Below are positions 1-11,740 of a stretch of DNA of 64,000 bases, one piece after another. Numbering within the stretch: the first letter of the stretch is position 1; each line of letters starts with the position of its first letter. The notes beneath the pieces were generated by a model. The model was given only the letters and a program-made list of their open reading frames with translations. It made no database searches and was not told the origin of the DNA. Origin of the DNA: Gonocerus acuteangulatus (Eukaryota; Arthropoda; Insecta; Hemiptera; Coreidae); assembly GCA_946811695.1 (NCBI GenBank), contig OX328130.1, forward strand, positions 71,891,232 to 71,955,231, written 5' to 3'. A program made the translations under genes and the position numbers.

Positions 1-93
1 AAGTTAATTGTATTTATAGTTCTGTTACTTATCACAATTATAAACATTTTTTTGTTTCTGTATTAATTTCTGTTTTTTTTTGTTTTTGTTTTT
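1..93 (+). mobile_element. Penelope-like foldback arm, first part (split by family A)
   Basis: This stretch matches the right arm of the 59-60.4 kb palindrome (around 60170-60240: the same run through a 'tatcacaattataaa' motif and 'tgtattaatttct'). The match resumes at about 1829, after the family A insertion. The element was therefore whole before the insertion, which landed in its T-rich stretch. The copy begins outside the window. Confidence 0.7.
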
Positions 94-226
94 AGCGCGG
101 TTCCTCCCTCCCCATAGGGAGGAACCCCGCTTATAGGGTTGATACAATGAAACAATCCGGAAGTGCCGACTAGAAAATTTCGCGTTTCAGAACCCCTAGA
201 GACCGAAAATAACGGTGGTTCAAATT

Positions 227-273
<47 letters not shown>

Positions 274-1822
274 CTGTTCGCTCTCTAGATAGAAGACGAA
301 TGGTCCGATTTTGATGAAATTTGGTACAAAAATCCTTCGTCCAATTTGAAAGGTCAAGTTCGTTAACCAGCAAAATCCGCCTACTGGAAGATGGCGTTTG
401 GGGTGAAATTCGCGCAAAAAAATCGTAACGCTTACGTTTTTGAGTTCATAAGCTTCTAAGTACTCGTTTTATATGATTCCTGGGCTAGGAAAACGAATGA
501 AACCATTTTCAAGGCGATAGCTTTAACCGTTTTCGAGAAAATCGGAAAAATATTTTTTGAATACCGTTTTTGGTTTGGGTACTTAGAATCATGGGATTCA
601 GTTGAAACATTTTCTGCATGTTCTACTTTCATCAAAACTAATATGTTGAAATTTTGGTTACGTTTGGAGTTAAGGAAGGGTTAGAATAAAATATTTTATT
701 AACAGACATAAAAAGTTTTAGTAACTTTGTTTACTTTCCTTAATATCTCGAAAAAGGTTGAAAATCTTGGTAAACGGAAGAATATCATTAGAAAGCTTAT
801 TAAATGCTCTAAAAAAAAGGTTCTAATGAAAGTTTTGATTAGGCGATGTCAATCGGAGAAATAAGAGCTTAAAACTTTAAAGTAATTGATTTCGCTTATT
901 CGAACTGTTCTTTTTGTCTGTTTTTTATTCCTTGTTATGTTTTAATTGCTTATTGTTGGATAATGTATTTAAAAATAAAACAGGTTAAGAAAAATAAGAA
1001 AAACAATTTAATGTTAGAGATATGGATTTCCAAGATATATAGCTTTTCAACTGCCTAGCGTCCTTCCTAGGGAGGGTTCTTTGTCTTTGATTTTAGTACT
1101 TAGAATTATGGGATACAGTTGAAACATTTTCTGCATGTTCGAGTTTCATCAACACTAATATGTTGAAATTTTTGTTACGTTTAGAGTAAAGGAAGGGTTA
1201 GAATAAAATATTTTATTAACAGACAAAAAAAGTTTTGGTAACTTTGTATAATTTCGTTAGTATCTCGAAAACCGTTGACAATCTTGTGAAGCCGAAGATT
1301 ACCATTCGGAAGCTTACTAAATGCTCTACAAAAAAGGTTGTGAAGAAAGTTTTAATTAGGCGATGTCAATCGGAGAAATAAGTGCTTAAAGCTTTAAATT
1401 AATTGATTTCGTTTATTCCAATGGTTCTTTTTGTCTGTTTTATTTCTTGTTATTTTTTAATTGCTTATAGTTGGATAATGTATTTGACAATAAAACTGGT
1501 TAAGTAAAATAACAAAAACAATTTATTGTTAGAAATATAGATTTCCAAGATTCCAAGACCTTGTCACTAGCGGGTCTGTTTCTAGTGTAGCCGACCCTTC
1601 CAGATAAGATTGTAAATCATGACCTTTCAAGACTTTACTACTCACAGGAATGGCGTTAGTGACCTTAAGGGATGACACGCCATTATAATAATTAATTTAA
1701 AAAAAAAGACCGCCAGATTTTGGTGGAACCAAAATAATAACTGCTTCTATTTTAATCTTTCCAAATTAGACTAGAGATATGAACGGAACTGCGCTAAGAT
1801 GATGCAGTCCTGTGAGACGGAC
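94..1822 (+). mobile_element. Family A Helentron-like element (copy A1)
   Basis: The copy starts with AGCGCGGTTCC after a T-run. An 11-bp hairpin follows (GGTTCCTCCCT / AGGGAGGAACC), then a (TA)n tract at about 230-270. It ends with an inverted copy of the start (GGAACTGCGCT, 1784-1803 region), a short hairpin and a terminal gacggac. It carries no coding sequence. A SINE-like insert lies at about 1553-1709, and part of the 3' half (1080-1550) repeats the 570-1020 segment, so it is longer than its relatives. Start motif, microsatellite, inverted subterminal motif and 3' hairpin match the known Helentron/HINE layout. The assignment is inferred from that plan. Confidence 0.65.
1553..1709 (+). 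mobile_element. SINE-like insert with the shared 3' tail
   Basis: The end of this insert, 'ggcgttagtgacctta...gatgacacgcc' followed by an A-rich run, matches the tail of the tRNA-headed SINE at 11493-11699 and of the insert at about 21236. The upstream body is not recognised and no clear A or B box is visible, so it may be 5' truncated. It sits inside family A copy A1. Confidence 0.5.
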
Positions 1823-1828
1823 TGTAGT

Positions 1829-1995
1829 GTTTTTTTTGTCATTTTAGCTGACGAAGGCTACCAATGAGTAGCCGAAACGTCCAAAATATCGATTTTTTTT
1901 TAACAAAAATCATATTGAGGTTTCTTTAGCCGAATCCCAACCATTCCATCTTTATTCATCACCTCGACGGCTAACTATCTAATCTTCATGAAAAA
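1829..1995 (+). mobile_element. Penelope-like foldback arm, second part
   Basis: This continues the arm interrupted at 93. It matches 60240-60400, including the hammerhead-like core and the terminal 'cacctcgacggctaac' stretch. It ends in an A-rich run at about 1990. Confidence 0.7.
1848..1881 (+). ncRNA. Hammerhead ribozyme-like core
   Basis: The core is CTGACGA, then one extra A, a perfect 6-bp stem II (GGCTAC / GTAGCC, loop CAATGA), then GAAA and CGTC. All hammerhead core positions are present (CUGANGA, GAAA, U-H before the cleavage point). Stem III would be only A-U plus C-G with no loop. One molecule could not fold it, but two copies could pair through the self-complementary ACGU. Minimal hammerheads of this kind are known from Penelope-like retroelements. 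The extra A beside stem II and a mismatch in stem I leave activity uncertain. Confidence 0.6.
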
Positions 1996-2265
1996 AAAAT
2001 TATAGTTTGTCTCTGAAACTTTATTTATTTAATAGGAATTTTATAGAAGAAGTTAAAGTTTTGCTAAAACACATTACTGAACCAACAGAAATTTAGTAAG
2101 AATTTATTAATTTATTAATTTATTTAATATAAGTAAGAATTTATTAATTTATTTAATGCTACTTATTGAGTTAAGAGTAATTTTATAAAAAAATGCCAAA
2201 GTGTGAAAAATGTCAAGAGAGCTATTTTAGGCCCGAGTACTGCAGTAAGCTAGCCGAGAACCAGA

Positions 2266-2345
2266 GGTAGCGTGGCCGAGCGGTCTAAGGCGCTGGTTTT
2301 AGGCACCAGTCCGAAAGGGCGTGGGTTCGAATCCCACCGCTGCCA
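2266..2345 (+). tRNA. tRNA-Leu (anticodon TAG)
   Basis: A complete cloverleaf can be drawn. Acceptor GGTAGCG pairs with CGCTGCC (one G-T pair). Box A is TGGCCGAGCGG. The anticodon stem CTGGT/ACCAG holds loop TTTAGGC, giving anticodon TAG. The long variable arm TCCGAAAGGGC is typical of tRNA-Leu, and box B is GGTTCGAATCC. Base 2345 is the discriminator A. A T-run at 2350-2354 would end Pol III transcription. No CCA is encoded and there is no intron, as expected for a nuclear gene. It looks functional, unlike the tRNA-like SINE heads elsewhere. Confidence 0.95.
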
Positions 2346-2586
2346 AATATTTTTTATTCATTTTTAAATCCTAATTATGGTAATTATGATTTTAAATATT
2401 CAAATAAAATAAAAGGGAATATTACCGTAATTTTTAAATTATTAAAGCTTGGCTTTACTTCGAGTGGGTTACCCTCGTTTCAATTTTATATCTCTTGTAC
2501 ATAAATTATAGCGTCATTATTTGCTTGTTTTAACTCTTGTTATTCACATCTCTATAAAATATTTTAATTTGCTGGTACATCAACAA

Positions 2587-2665
<79 letters not shown>

Positions 2666-3148
2666 CACGTGTCTGTCTGTTTTTCTGTTTGTTTGTTCCT
2701 TATACAAATCTACACCGTTTGACCGATTTTGACCAAACTTGGAATAATGGTAGGTCTTGATACGAGAAATCTCCTAGGTCAAAAAAATCTACCAGCTGTC
2801 TGTCTTTATGTTTGTCCCTTATACAAATCCGCACCGTTCGTCCGATTTCGACTAAACTCGGCACACATGTAGATGTTAATCTGAGGAGTGTCGTAGGCTA
2901 AGTCAAAAACGTCTACCAGCTGTCTGTCTGTCCCTTATACAAATCCACACCGTTCGTCCGATTTTTACGAAACTTGGTATACATGTATGTCTTGATACGG
3001 GGGGTGTTATAGGTTAGGTCAAAGTCGTCTAGGACTCACAGCTGGGAGGCCAAGGGTTCATAACAGTTACAGATTCGTGTTATTAGATTTTAATAATACT
3101 TATTTGGCGTCTAATTTATTTTAGCATGGCACGCCGGGTAACGGCTAG
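2587..3148 (+). mobile_element. Non-autonomous Helitron, family H copy 1
   Basis: It begins TCTATATATA after an A (2586) and ends in CTAG followed by T (3149), so it sits between A and T as classical Helitrons do. Just before the end lies the hairpin GCCGGGTAACGGC (stem GCCG/CGGC). The 5' TA stretch has expanded to about 70 bases. The body carries about 120-bp repeats with 'gtctgtctgt' and 'ttatacaaatc' motifs. There is no helicase coding. Confidence 0.8.
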
Positions 3149-3179
3149 TTTACTATAAAGGAAAGGTATTTTTAAAGTA

Positions 3180-3450
3180 GAAAAACTATATTTTCATATT
3201 GAGATGGTAGAATTTCTCTGAGATTTTTGACGGTTTCTTTAAAATAGAAAATGAAGAATTATTCACCATTTTCGAAAAAATTAATACTTTTAAAAATCCA
3301 ATGTACTTTACTAGATTTAACCCTCTTCTTTCAAAATGATTTTAGTTTTTAGTTTTAGTTCTAGCATAAAAAATGCCGCCTGCAGATTATTGTCCGTGAA
3401 AAAAAGAGGTTTTCCGTACGTCAGATACAGCGCCGCCATTTTGTTTTCGA
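3180..3450 (-). repeat. Interspersed repeat family D
   Basis: In reverse complement this matches 39415-39660 and 46960-47180, sharing a stretch with 'atggcggc', 'ggaaaacctc' and 'ttaatttttcgaaa'. Class unknown. No ends, target duplication or coding sequence identified. Confidence 0.5.
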
Positions 3451-4153
3451 AGATTTAAAACTATATTTTTTTTTTGGTTATTTTCACAGGGACTCAGAAA
3501 TATTTTTTAAGTGATTTACATTCAAACTACACTATATTTCCATAATATTTTTTTTTTAGTTGGAATATCATCTATGAAGGACTAAAAATCTAAAAGAAAC
3601 TAACACTTGGTTTCTTTCTGATTAAAATGCTACAATTATAGGAGCCATTTTCGTTGAGATGCCACAGCACTTGAAACAGAACGCAAAAATATTTAATATC
3701 ATTAACACTTCAAACTTTTTATGGAAAACAAATAAATTAAAATTATTTTTAGAAATTCATTAATTGCATTCAGTCAATAATTGCATTCAGTCAATACACA
3801 ATTGAATATAAGAATATTTACTCCTTGCTGTTTGTTCAAGTCTAGATTATCAGTTCGTCTGAATGATAAGAATTGATGTTATGCTTGACGAGTTTCGCTT
3901 TAACTGCCATATCGTGCGTGAAGTGGCCTAGATATTTCCTGCATTGCGCAGAGGAGGGTTACTGCTATACCGCTATGCGATGACATTCCATATTCATCGC
4001 CTCCCTCAGCATTAGGGTTGGGTTTGGATGGAGTTCAAGAGCAGAAAACTCCTAGGTTTTCACCGCTATGTGACTAGTGAAAATATTATACATAAGATAA
4101 TGTTGTTTTTTGTATAATTTGATATAAAAAGTTGATATGTAACCGTACAAAAA

Positions 4154-4157
<4 letters not shown>
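3451..4157. other. No recognised feature
   Basis: AT-rich sequence without a convincing reading frame or match to another part of the window. A 19-base motif containing 'ttgcattcagtcaata' is repeated in tandem near 3760-3800. Confidence 0.5.

Positions 4158-4202
<45 letters not shown>
4158..4202. repeat. (TA)n microsatellite
   Basis: An uninterrupted TA run of about 45 bases, about 20 bases upstream of the Helitron that starts at 4226. Confidence 0.95.
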
Positions 4203-4206
<4 letters not shown>

Positions 4207-4225
4207 TTTTAATTATTATAGTATA

Positions 4226-4884
4226 CTAGCCGTTACCCGGCGTGCCATGCTACGCCAACTTTCTGCGTATAGAAAAGCCTAAATAAATTAGACACCAAGT
4301 TTCGTAAAAATTGGTCTAACGGTGTGGATTTGTATAAGGGACAAACATACAGACAGATAGCTGGTAGATTTTTTTGGCCTAGCTTACGGCACTCCCCAGA
4401 TTAAGATCTACCTGTGTACCGAGTTTAGTCAAAATCGGACAAACGGTGTGGATTTGTATAAGGGACAAACATACAGACAGACAGCTATAAGACGTTTTTG
4501 ACTTAGCCTACGACACTCCCCAGATTAAGATCTACATGTGTACCGAGTTTAGTCAAAATCGGATGAACGGTGTGGATTTGTATAAGGGACAAACATATAG
4601 ACAGACAGCTGGTAGACGTTTTTGACTTAGCCTACGACACTCCCCAGATTAAGATCTACATGTGTACCGAGTTTAGTCAAAATCGGATGAACGGTGTGGA
4701 TTTGTATAAGGGACAAACATACAGACAGACAGCTGGTAGATTTTTTTGACCTAGCCTAGGAGATTTCTCGTATCAAGACCTACCATTATTCCAAGTTTGG
4801 TCAAAATCGGTCAAACGGTGTAGATTTGTATAAGGAACAAACAAACAGAAAAACAGACAGACACGTGATTTTTATATATATAGA
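4226..4884 (-). mobile_element. Non-autonomous Helitron, family H copy 2
   Basis: On the minus strand it runs from A^TCTATATATATAAAAA (end at 4884, next base T) to the hairpin GCCGGGTAACGGC and CTAG (4226-4229), followed by T. It contains four internal units of about 120 bp, each with 'acaaacatacagacag', 'ggtgtggatttgtata' and 'taccgagtttagtcaa'. It is the best-preserved copy in the window and non-coding. Confidence 0.85.
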
Positions 4885-5354
4885 TATATATTTATTTTTT
4901 AATTTGTATTTAATATTTTGTTTACTATATTCTAATTCTTGTATTGTATATTATATTATTGCTTATACTACACTAAGGTAGGCGTTTTTGGCATCAATTA
5001 TTCGAGGGCTTTATGTATTACTATTATGATTATTTTGATGGTTACTCTATTAATCATTTGTAATTCCAACGAAGCAAAGTGTAACAACATACTCAAAATT
5101 ATTTGCAAATAAATAGTATTTTTTTAAAAATATGTATTTTTTGTTTGTAACAATTTATAGATTTTAGAACATTGTTTTAGTATCATGTAAATTAACTTTA
5201 ATATCTTAAATAAATAGAATTATGTTAATCTAAAGAGGCTTAAAAAATAATAGAAATTATAATCAAGTAACAATATTTTTTTATATATTTCAAAATTATA
5301 AAATTAAAAATTTCAAAATAATATTCTGAAGCGAAAAGTAAAAACGATGTTTTC
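4885..5354. other. No recognised feature
   Basis: Very AT-rich sequence. I see no gene, tRNA or repeat shared with the rest of the window. Confidence 0.5.
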
Positions 5355-5355
5355 C

Positions 5356-5424
<69 letters not shown>
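5355..5424. repeat. (TA)n microsatellite
   Basis: A TA run of about 65 bases with one imperfect unit at its left edge. It is not part of a recognised element. The following 5425-5763 is AT-rich and featureless. Confidence 0.95.
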
Positions 5425-5427
<3 letters not shown>

Positions 5428-5763
5428 TACCTTACAATGTTCTAATCATTTAATTCTTTATCATTATATTATTTAACATTTTTTATTACTTTCGTTGGAT
5501 TTATTTAATAATAAATTAGAAAATTTGAGAAGTAATGGTGTTTAGTCTTGAGTTATTTATAGAATAATAATCAAGGAAAGGAAACCATGAGCTATCAAAA
5601 GATATATTTACTGTAGATAACACAAAATAGAGAACAAATAAGGAATCGAAAAACAATGGGAATAGACTTTGTGAAGGAAGAAGAATAGGAGAAGGTCTGG
5701 AGGACAAAGGAAATTAATTAAAAATTTTAATGATGCTAGGATTGACAAGCATTTGGCTGGAAA

Positions 5764-8460
5764 ATGAAGCTTAGCTGTTCAAGGACTTGGAGTTTAAGAC
5801 GTGTAGTTTAGGACTTGTAGCTCAGGATTCGGAGTTCAGGAACTTTTGGTTCAGGACTTCAGTATTTCAGGACCTTTTGGTTCAACTTGTTGGTCAAAAG
5901 TTGTAGTTCAGGACCTTCTGGGTCAAGACTTGTAGTTCATGAACGTTGGATTCACTACCTCTGGCTATCGACTTGTATTTCAGGACCTTTTGGTTCAGGA
6001 CTTCATTAATTCAGATCCTTTTGGTTCAACTTGTTGGTCAAAAGTTGTAGTTCAGGACCTTCTGGGTCAAGACTTGTAGTTCATGAACGTTGGGCTCACT
6101 ACCTCTGGCTATCGACTTGTATTTCAGGACCTTTTGGTTCAACTTGTTGGTCAAGATTTGTAGTTCAGGACCTTCTGGGTCAAGACTTGTAGTTCATGAA
6201 CGTTGGATTCACTACCTCTGGCTATCGACTTGTATTTCAGGATCTTTTGGTTCAGGACTTCATTAATTCAGGGCCTTTTGGTTCAACGGTCAAAAGTTGT
6301 AGTTCAGGACCTTCTGGGTCAAGACATGTAGTTCATGAACGTTGGGTTCACTACCTCTGGCTATCGACTTGTATTTCAGGACCTTTTGGTTCAACTTGTT
6401 GGTCAAGATTTGTAGTTCAGGACCTTCTGGGTCAAGACTTGTAGTTCGTGAACGTTGGATTCATTACCTCTGGCTATCGACTTGTATTTCAGGATCTTTT
6501 GGTTCAGGACTTCATTAATTCAGGGCCTTTTGGTTCAACGGTCAAAAGTTGTAGTTCAGGACATTCTGGGTCAAGACTTGTAGTTCATGACGTTGGATTC
6601 ACTACCTCTGGCTATCGACTTGTATTTCAGGACCTTTTGGTTCAGGACTTCATTAATTCAGGGCCTTTTGGTTCAACTTGTTGGTCAAAAGTTGTAGTTC
6701 AGGACCTTCTGGGTCAAGACTTGTAGTTCATGAACGTTGGATTCACTACCTCTGGCTATCGACTTGTATTTCAGGACCTTTTGGTTCAGGACTTCATTAA
6801 TTCAGGGCCTTTTGGTTCAACTTGTTGGTCAAAAGTTGTAGTTCAGGACCTTCTGGGTCAAGACTTGTAGTTCATGAACGTTGGATTCACTACCTCTGGC
6901 TATCGACTTGTATTTCAGGACCTTTTGGTTCAGGACTTCATTAATTCAGATCCTTTTGGTTCAACTTGTTGGTCAAAAGTTGTAGTTCAGGACCTTCTGG
7001 GTCAAGACTTGTAGTTCATGAACGTTGGGCTCACTACCTCTGGCTATCGACTTGTATTTCAGGACCTTTTGGTTCAACTTGTTGGTCAAGATTTGTAGTT
7101 CAGGACCTTCTGGGTCAAGACTTGTAGTTCATGAACGTTGGATTCACTACCTCTGGCTATCGACTTGTATTTCAGGATCTTTTGGTTCAGGACTTCATTA
7201 ATTCAGGGCCTTTTGGTTCAACGGTCAAAAGTTGTAGTTCAGGACCTTCTGGGTCAAGACTTGTAGTTCATGAACGTTGGGTTCACTACCTCTGGCTATC
7301 GACTTGTATTTCAGGACCTTTTGGTTCAACTTGTTGGTCAAGATTTGTAGTTCAGGACCTTCTGGGTCAAGACTTGTAGTTCGTGAACGTTGGATTCATT
7401 ACCTCTGGCTATCGACTTGTATTTCAGGATCTTTTGGTTCAGGACTTCATTAATTCAGGGCCTTTTGGTTCAACGGTCAAAAGTTGTAGTTCAGGACCTT
7501 CTGGGTCAAGACTTGTAGTTCATGAACGTTGGGTTCACTACCTCTGGCTATCGACTTGTATTTCAGGACCTTTTGGTTCAACTTGTTGGTCAAGATTTGT
7601 AGTTCAGGACCTTCTGGGTCAAGACTTGTAGTTCGTGAACGTTGGATTCACTACCTCTGGCTATCGATTTGTATTTCAGGACCTTTTGGTTCGGTACTTG
7701 CGGGTTAGGACTTGTAGTTTAGAAGTTTTTGGTCCAGGAATTGTAGTTCAAGACCTTTCGGTTCAGGATTTGTATTCAGGACCTTTCTAGGACTTTGTGG
7801 ATCAGGACTTGTATTTCAGGACCCTTTGGTTCAGGACTTGTAAATTAGGACTTGTAGTTTAGGGCGTTTTGGTCCAGGAATTGTAGTTCAGGACCTTTTG
7901 GTTCAGGACCTGTAGTTCAGGATCATATGGGACAGGACTTGTATTTCAGGACCCTTTTGTTCAGGACTTGCAAATTAGGACTTGTAGTTTAGGACTTTTT
8001 GGTCCAGGAATTGTAGTTCAGGACCTGTAATTCAGGATCATATGGGACAGGACTTGTATTTCAGGACCCTTTTGTTCAGGACTTGCAAATTAGGACTTGT
8101 AGTTTAGGACTTTTTGGTCCAGGAATTGTAGTTCAGGACCTTTGGGTTCAGGACTTGCGGGTTAGAACTTATAGTTCAGGACCTTGTGGTTCAGAACTTG
8201 TATTTCAGGACCTTTTGGTTCAGAACTTGCTGTTTATGACTTTTTGGTACAATACTTGTAGTTCAGTGCCTTTTGGTTCAGGACTTGCTAGTTAGGACAT
8301 GTAGTTTATAACTTTTTGGTACAGTACTAGTAGTTCAGTGCGTTTTGCTTCAGGACTTGTTGTTCTGGAACGTGAAATTCAGGACCTTTTAGTGCAGGAC
8401 GTGTGGTACAATACTTTTAATTCAGGAATTGGCGTTCAGGATAAGCACGACCAAGATTTG
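5764..8460. repeat. 2.7-kb satellite of 'ttcaggac' units with higher-order structure
   Basis: The region is built from short units of about 20 bases around 'ttcaggaccttttggttcag' and 'gacttgtagttcag'. Between about 5940 and 7670 they are organised into larger blocks marked by 'catgaacgttggattcacta'. The block at 6196-6447 recurs at 7131-7382, and 6448 onward recurs at 7383, a shift of 935 bases. The edges (5764-5940, 7680-8460) are more degenerate, as usual for old array flanks. Several 70-92-codon open frames result from the repetition and are not genes. Confidence 0.9.
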
Positions 8461-8846
8461 AAGAAATGGTTCAAGAATTCTTAGATGAGTGAATCCTCAA
8501 TAGCTACTCTCTGCTGCTAAAGTCATTTTCCACTTGGATGAGTTGTTGATGCACCCGCCTGCATACTGCGGAAAGTTCAAGGACGCCGCTAGATTTAAAT
8601 GTCAAAAGTCCAACGGAAGTGTCATTTAAAGGTTGTCACCTAAACCTTACAGAGAAAGCTGATGAATAGAGCTCCTTATTAGATTCTCGCCTTTCTCAAA
8701 CTACCGAAAATGTTAATTGTTCTACAAAGACCTTGGCCTTCTCGATTAACCTCATAATGCTATTTTCCTTCTCTTATTAACAAAGAACGGCTAGACAGCA
8801 AATAAAATGTTTTAAAACTGTAAAAAAAAAGGTTTGTTCTTATTAT
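8461..8846. other. No recognised feature
   Basis: Unique-looking sequence of ordinary composition between the satellite and the MITE. There is no convincing reading frame. Confidence 0.4.
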
Positions 8847-9105
8847 ATATCGTCGATACAAATGCAAAGTATCGAATGTGTAAAAATGCACCTTTCATTG
8901 TCAATCTTTACTAATTTCTGCTGGACTTATGTACGGCAAATTCTTCAATCTGACTTCACTCTATTAAAGGGAAAGTATTCCACTATCAAAAGGTCAAATC
9001 TGCCGTATATTTGACTGCCCAAAAAAAAAGTTATGAATAAATGCTTTTCCGCTCTGAGAAGTGGTGATTTTCACATTCGATACTTTGCATTTGTAGCGAC
9101 GATAT
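8847..9105. mobile_element. MITE with ~34-bp terminal inverted repeats
   Basis: The left end (ATATCGTCGATACAAATGCA...) and right end (...TGCATTTGTAGCGACGATAT) are near-perfect inverted repeats about 34 bp long around a 190-bp non-coding core. Total length is about 259 bp. Superfamily undetermined; no target duplication could be assigned with confidence. Confidence 0.7.
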
Positions 9106-9245
9106 GAAGTCGAAAATATAATGAACTTATTTTTTTTATTTCAAATGTAAGCCAAAATTGCCATAATTAATAAGGAAATAAAAAAAAAACTCTCATTTTG
9201 TTAGCTTTTACGGCGTATGAGCTTTATCAAACTGACCACAAAATA

Positions 9246-9510
9246 GTCCGACTCGCAGGAACTGCGTCATCTTAGCGCGGTTCCGTACATATCCCTAGTA
9301 CTATTAGTAAAGGAATAGAATCAGTTATTGGTAGAGTTTGATCTTTCGTTAAAAATATAAAATAAAATCTCAAAGGTAAGGAAGTTTAAGGCACCAAAAC
9401 AGGAAACTGACAGTAACCTATGGGAAAATGACTTCCTGCATTCTCAACTTTCGCTCTAGGAAAACACTATTATCAATAAGTTTCTCATTTTCTTGCCTTC
9501 TTTCACTAAA
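9246..9510 (-). mobile_element. Family A, 3' end fragment
   Basis: On the minus strand this is the family A terminus: inverted motif GGAACCGCGCT, AAGATGACGCAG, the TTC-loop hairpin and gagtcggac. About 220 bases of adjoining body follow, including 'caggaaactgacagtaacc'. The 5' half is missing. Confidence 0.65.
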
Positions 9511-10246
9511 ATACTAATTTTACTGACAAATGAAATTTTATTTCATTTATTTATTTATTTTAAGGGCTTTGCATCTGAAGCTATGAGCACTATTGCACAT
9601 TACATTAGTACAAATGAAATTAAAAACAACCAATTAAAAAAGTCCGACGCGCAGGAACTGCGTCATCTTAGTGCGGTTACGTACATCTCGAAGAAATGGA
9701 ATAGATTAGAATTACAAATCACAGGAAACTGACAGTAGCCAACTTACACAGAAGCCGATAATTCTTAATCTGTATAAGTCAATACAATTATGTACTGAAA
9801 ACGTACTTACTCTTCGACTACTGCTGAGAAGGCTCTATTCTAAACAACCAAAAATTCGTTGTCATTTTAAGTATCTTGTTTTACTAGCAAATTCGTTTTA
9901 CTTTTATAATCAACTGTAAATATGTGCTTCATGGCGAATAAAATTCCATTCTGTCGTGGGTTAAATCTTTCTATAAAATAAGAAATAACGATAACTATAG
10001 TTAGAGGCTATGAGGAAGGTTATATAGACCGGAGAATTCAAAACAAACTACGTCATCATGATTAGCCACTGCCATCTTGTTTACCACAGCCACTCCAAAC
10101 TTACCAATATCTTTCACCGTTTCTTAGCTTATTTTACTACAATACTAATTTTACTGATAAATGCAATTTAAAACAAGAAACAACCAATTAAAAAGTGAGT
10201 TAAGCAAAGAGAAAAACCCTTTCAAAACAACAAAACAAACACTTTT

Positions 10247-10380
10247 AGCGCGGTTCCTCCCTCCCCGATAGGGAGGAACCCCGCTTATAAGGTTGATACA
10301 ATGAAACAATCCGGAAGTGCCGACTAGAAAATTTCGCGTTTCAGAACCCCTAGAGACCGAAAATAACGGTGGTTAAAATT

Positions 10381-10415
<35 letters not shown>

Positions 10416-11740
10416 CTGTTCGCGGATTTCTGGCCTCCCTAATGGTCCGATTTTGGTGAAATTTGGTACCAAAATCTGTCGCCCGATTTGAAAGGTCAAG
10501 TTCGTTAACCAGCAAAATCCGCCCACTGGAAGATGGCGTTTGGGGCGAAATTCGCGCGAAAAAAATCGTAACGCTTACTTTTTTGAGTTCATAAGCTTGT
10601 AAGTACTCGTTTTATAGGCTTCTTTGGCTAGGAAAACGATTGAAACCATTTTCAAGGCGATAGCTTTAACCGTTTTTGAGAAAATTAGAAAAACAGTTTT
10701 TGAATACCGTTTTTGGTTTGGGTACTTAGAATCATGGGATTCAGTTGAAACATTTTCTGCATGTTTTACTATCATTAAAACTAATATGTTGAAATTTTGG
10801 TTACGTTTGGAGTTTAGGAAGGGTTAGAATAAAATATTTTATTAACAGACATAAAAAGTTTTGGTAACTTTGTATATTTTCCTTAATATCTCGAAAAAGG
10901 TTGAGAATTTGGGAAACGGAAGAATACCATTAGAAAAAGCTTACTAAATGCTCTACAAAAAAGGTTCTGATGAAAGTTTTGATTAGGCGATGTCAAACGG
11001 AGAAATAAGTGCTTAAAACATTAAAGTAATTGATTTTGCTTATTCGAACTGTTCTTTTTGTCTGTTTTTATTCCTTGTTATTTTTTAATTGCTTATAGTT
11101 GGATAATGTATTTTACAATAAAACAGATTAGGCAAAATAAGAAAAACGATTCATTGTTAGAAATATAGCTTGCCAAGAGAAAAAGATTCGATGACGTCTT
11201 TTGAATATTTTCAATTGCCTTTATGCTGTTGGTTTTTTTTATTTTATTTTTTAATTGTTTTTATCTGTAGAATTATTACTATAGTAAAAGAACACAGGAA
11301 TGTGTGAAAATATTTGATATTTTCCAATTCATTGAAACGTATGAAATGAAGTATGGGTAGAAGAGGATTCTAGGGTCTTGCAGACCTGACCCCAGGTATA
11401 GCCATAAAACCCTTTGAACAAAGGCCGAGGAAAATATTATCTGTTTCTATTCTATGCTTTTCAAATGAGAATAGGGATATGAACAGGAACCGGGGTCTCC
11501 CGTGGTCTAATGGCTAGCGCCTTGGGTTCATAAGCGGGAGATGGTGGGTTCGATTCCCAACCTCCGGCAGGAATTTTATCATCCCACGGCTCGCTGGTCA
11601 AATTCCTCGCTAAACCCTGGATGTCGGCGCTAATGACCTAGATGTAGATGAGCCGTAAAAAAAAAAAAAAAAAAAATAATAATAAAAAAAAAAAAAGAAC
11701 TGGAACCGCGCTAAGATGACGCAGTTCCTGCGAGTCGGAC
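10247..11740 (+). mobile_element. Family A copy A2, nested
   Basis: A complete copy from AGCGCGGTTCC to gagtcggac. It is flanked by TTTT on the left and a T-run on the right, and sits in a T-run of the outer element. It has the 5' hairpin (GGTTCCTCCCT / AGGGAGGAACC), a 28-base TA tract near 10383, the inverted 3' motif GGAACCGCGCT and the 3' hairpin CGCAG-TTC-CTGCG. A SINE at 11493-11699 has landed 15 bases before the inverted motif. It is the youngest family A layer here, since it interrupts another copy. Confidence 0.75.
11493..11699 (+). mobile_element. tRNA-headed SINE (S1), full copy
   Basis: The head has tRNA-like promoter boxes (TGGTCTAATGGCTAG as box A, GGTTCGATTCC as box B). An 85-base body and the tail 'ggcgctaatgacctaga...gatgagccgt' follow, then an A-rich run of about 45 bases. 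It is flanked by 'gaacaggaacc' on the left and 'gaactggaacc' on the right, an 11-bp target duplication with one change. This is a retroposed SINE, not a tRNA gene: the cloverleaf is incomplete and nothing closes the acceptor. Confidence 0.85.

Noticed and set aside
6196..7631. Repeated 82-92-codon frames (MNVGF...)
   Set aside because: Translations of the 'ttcaggac' satellite. The repeats stay open by copying, not by selection.
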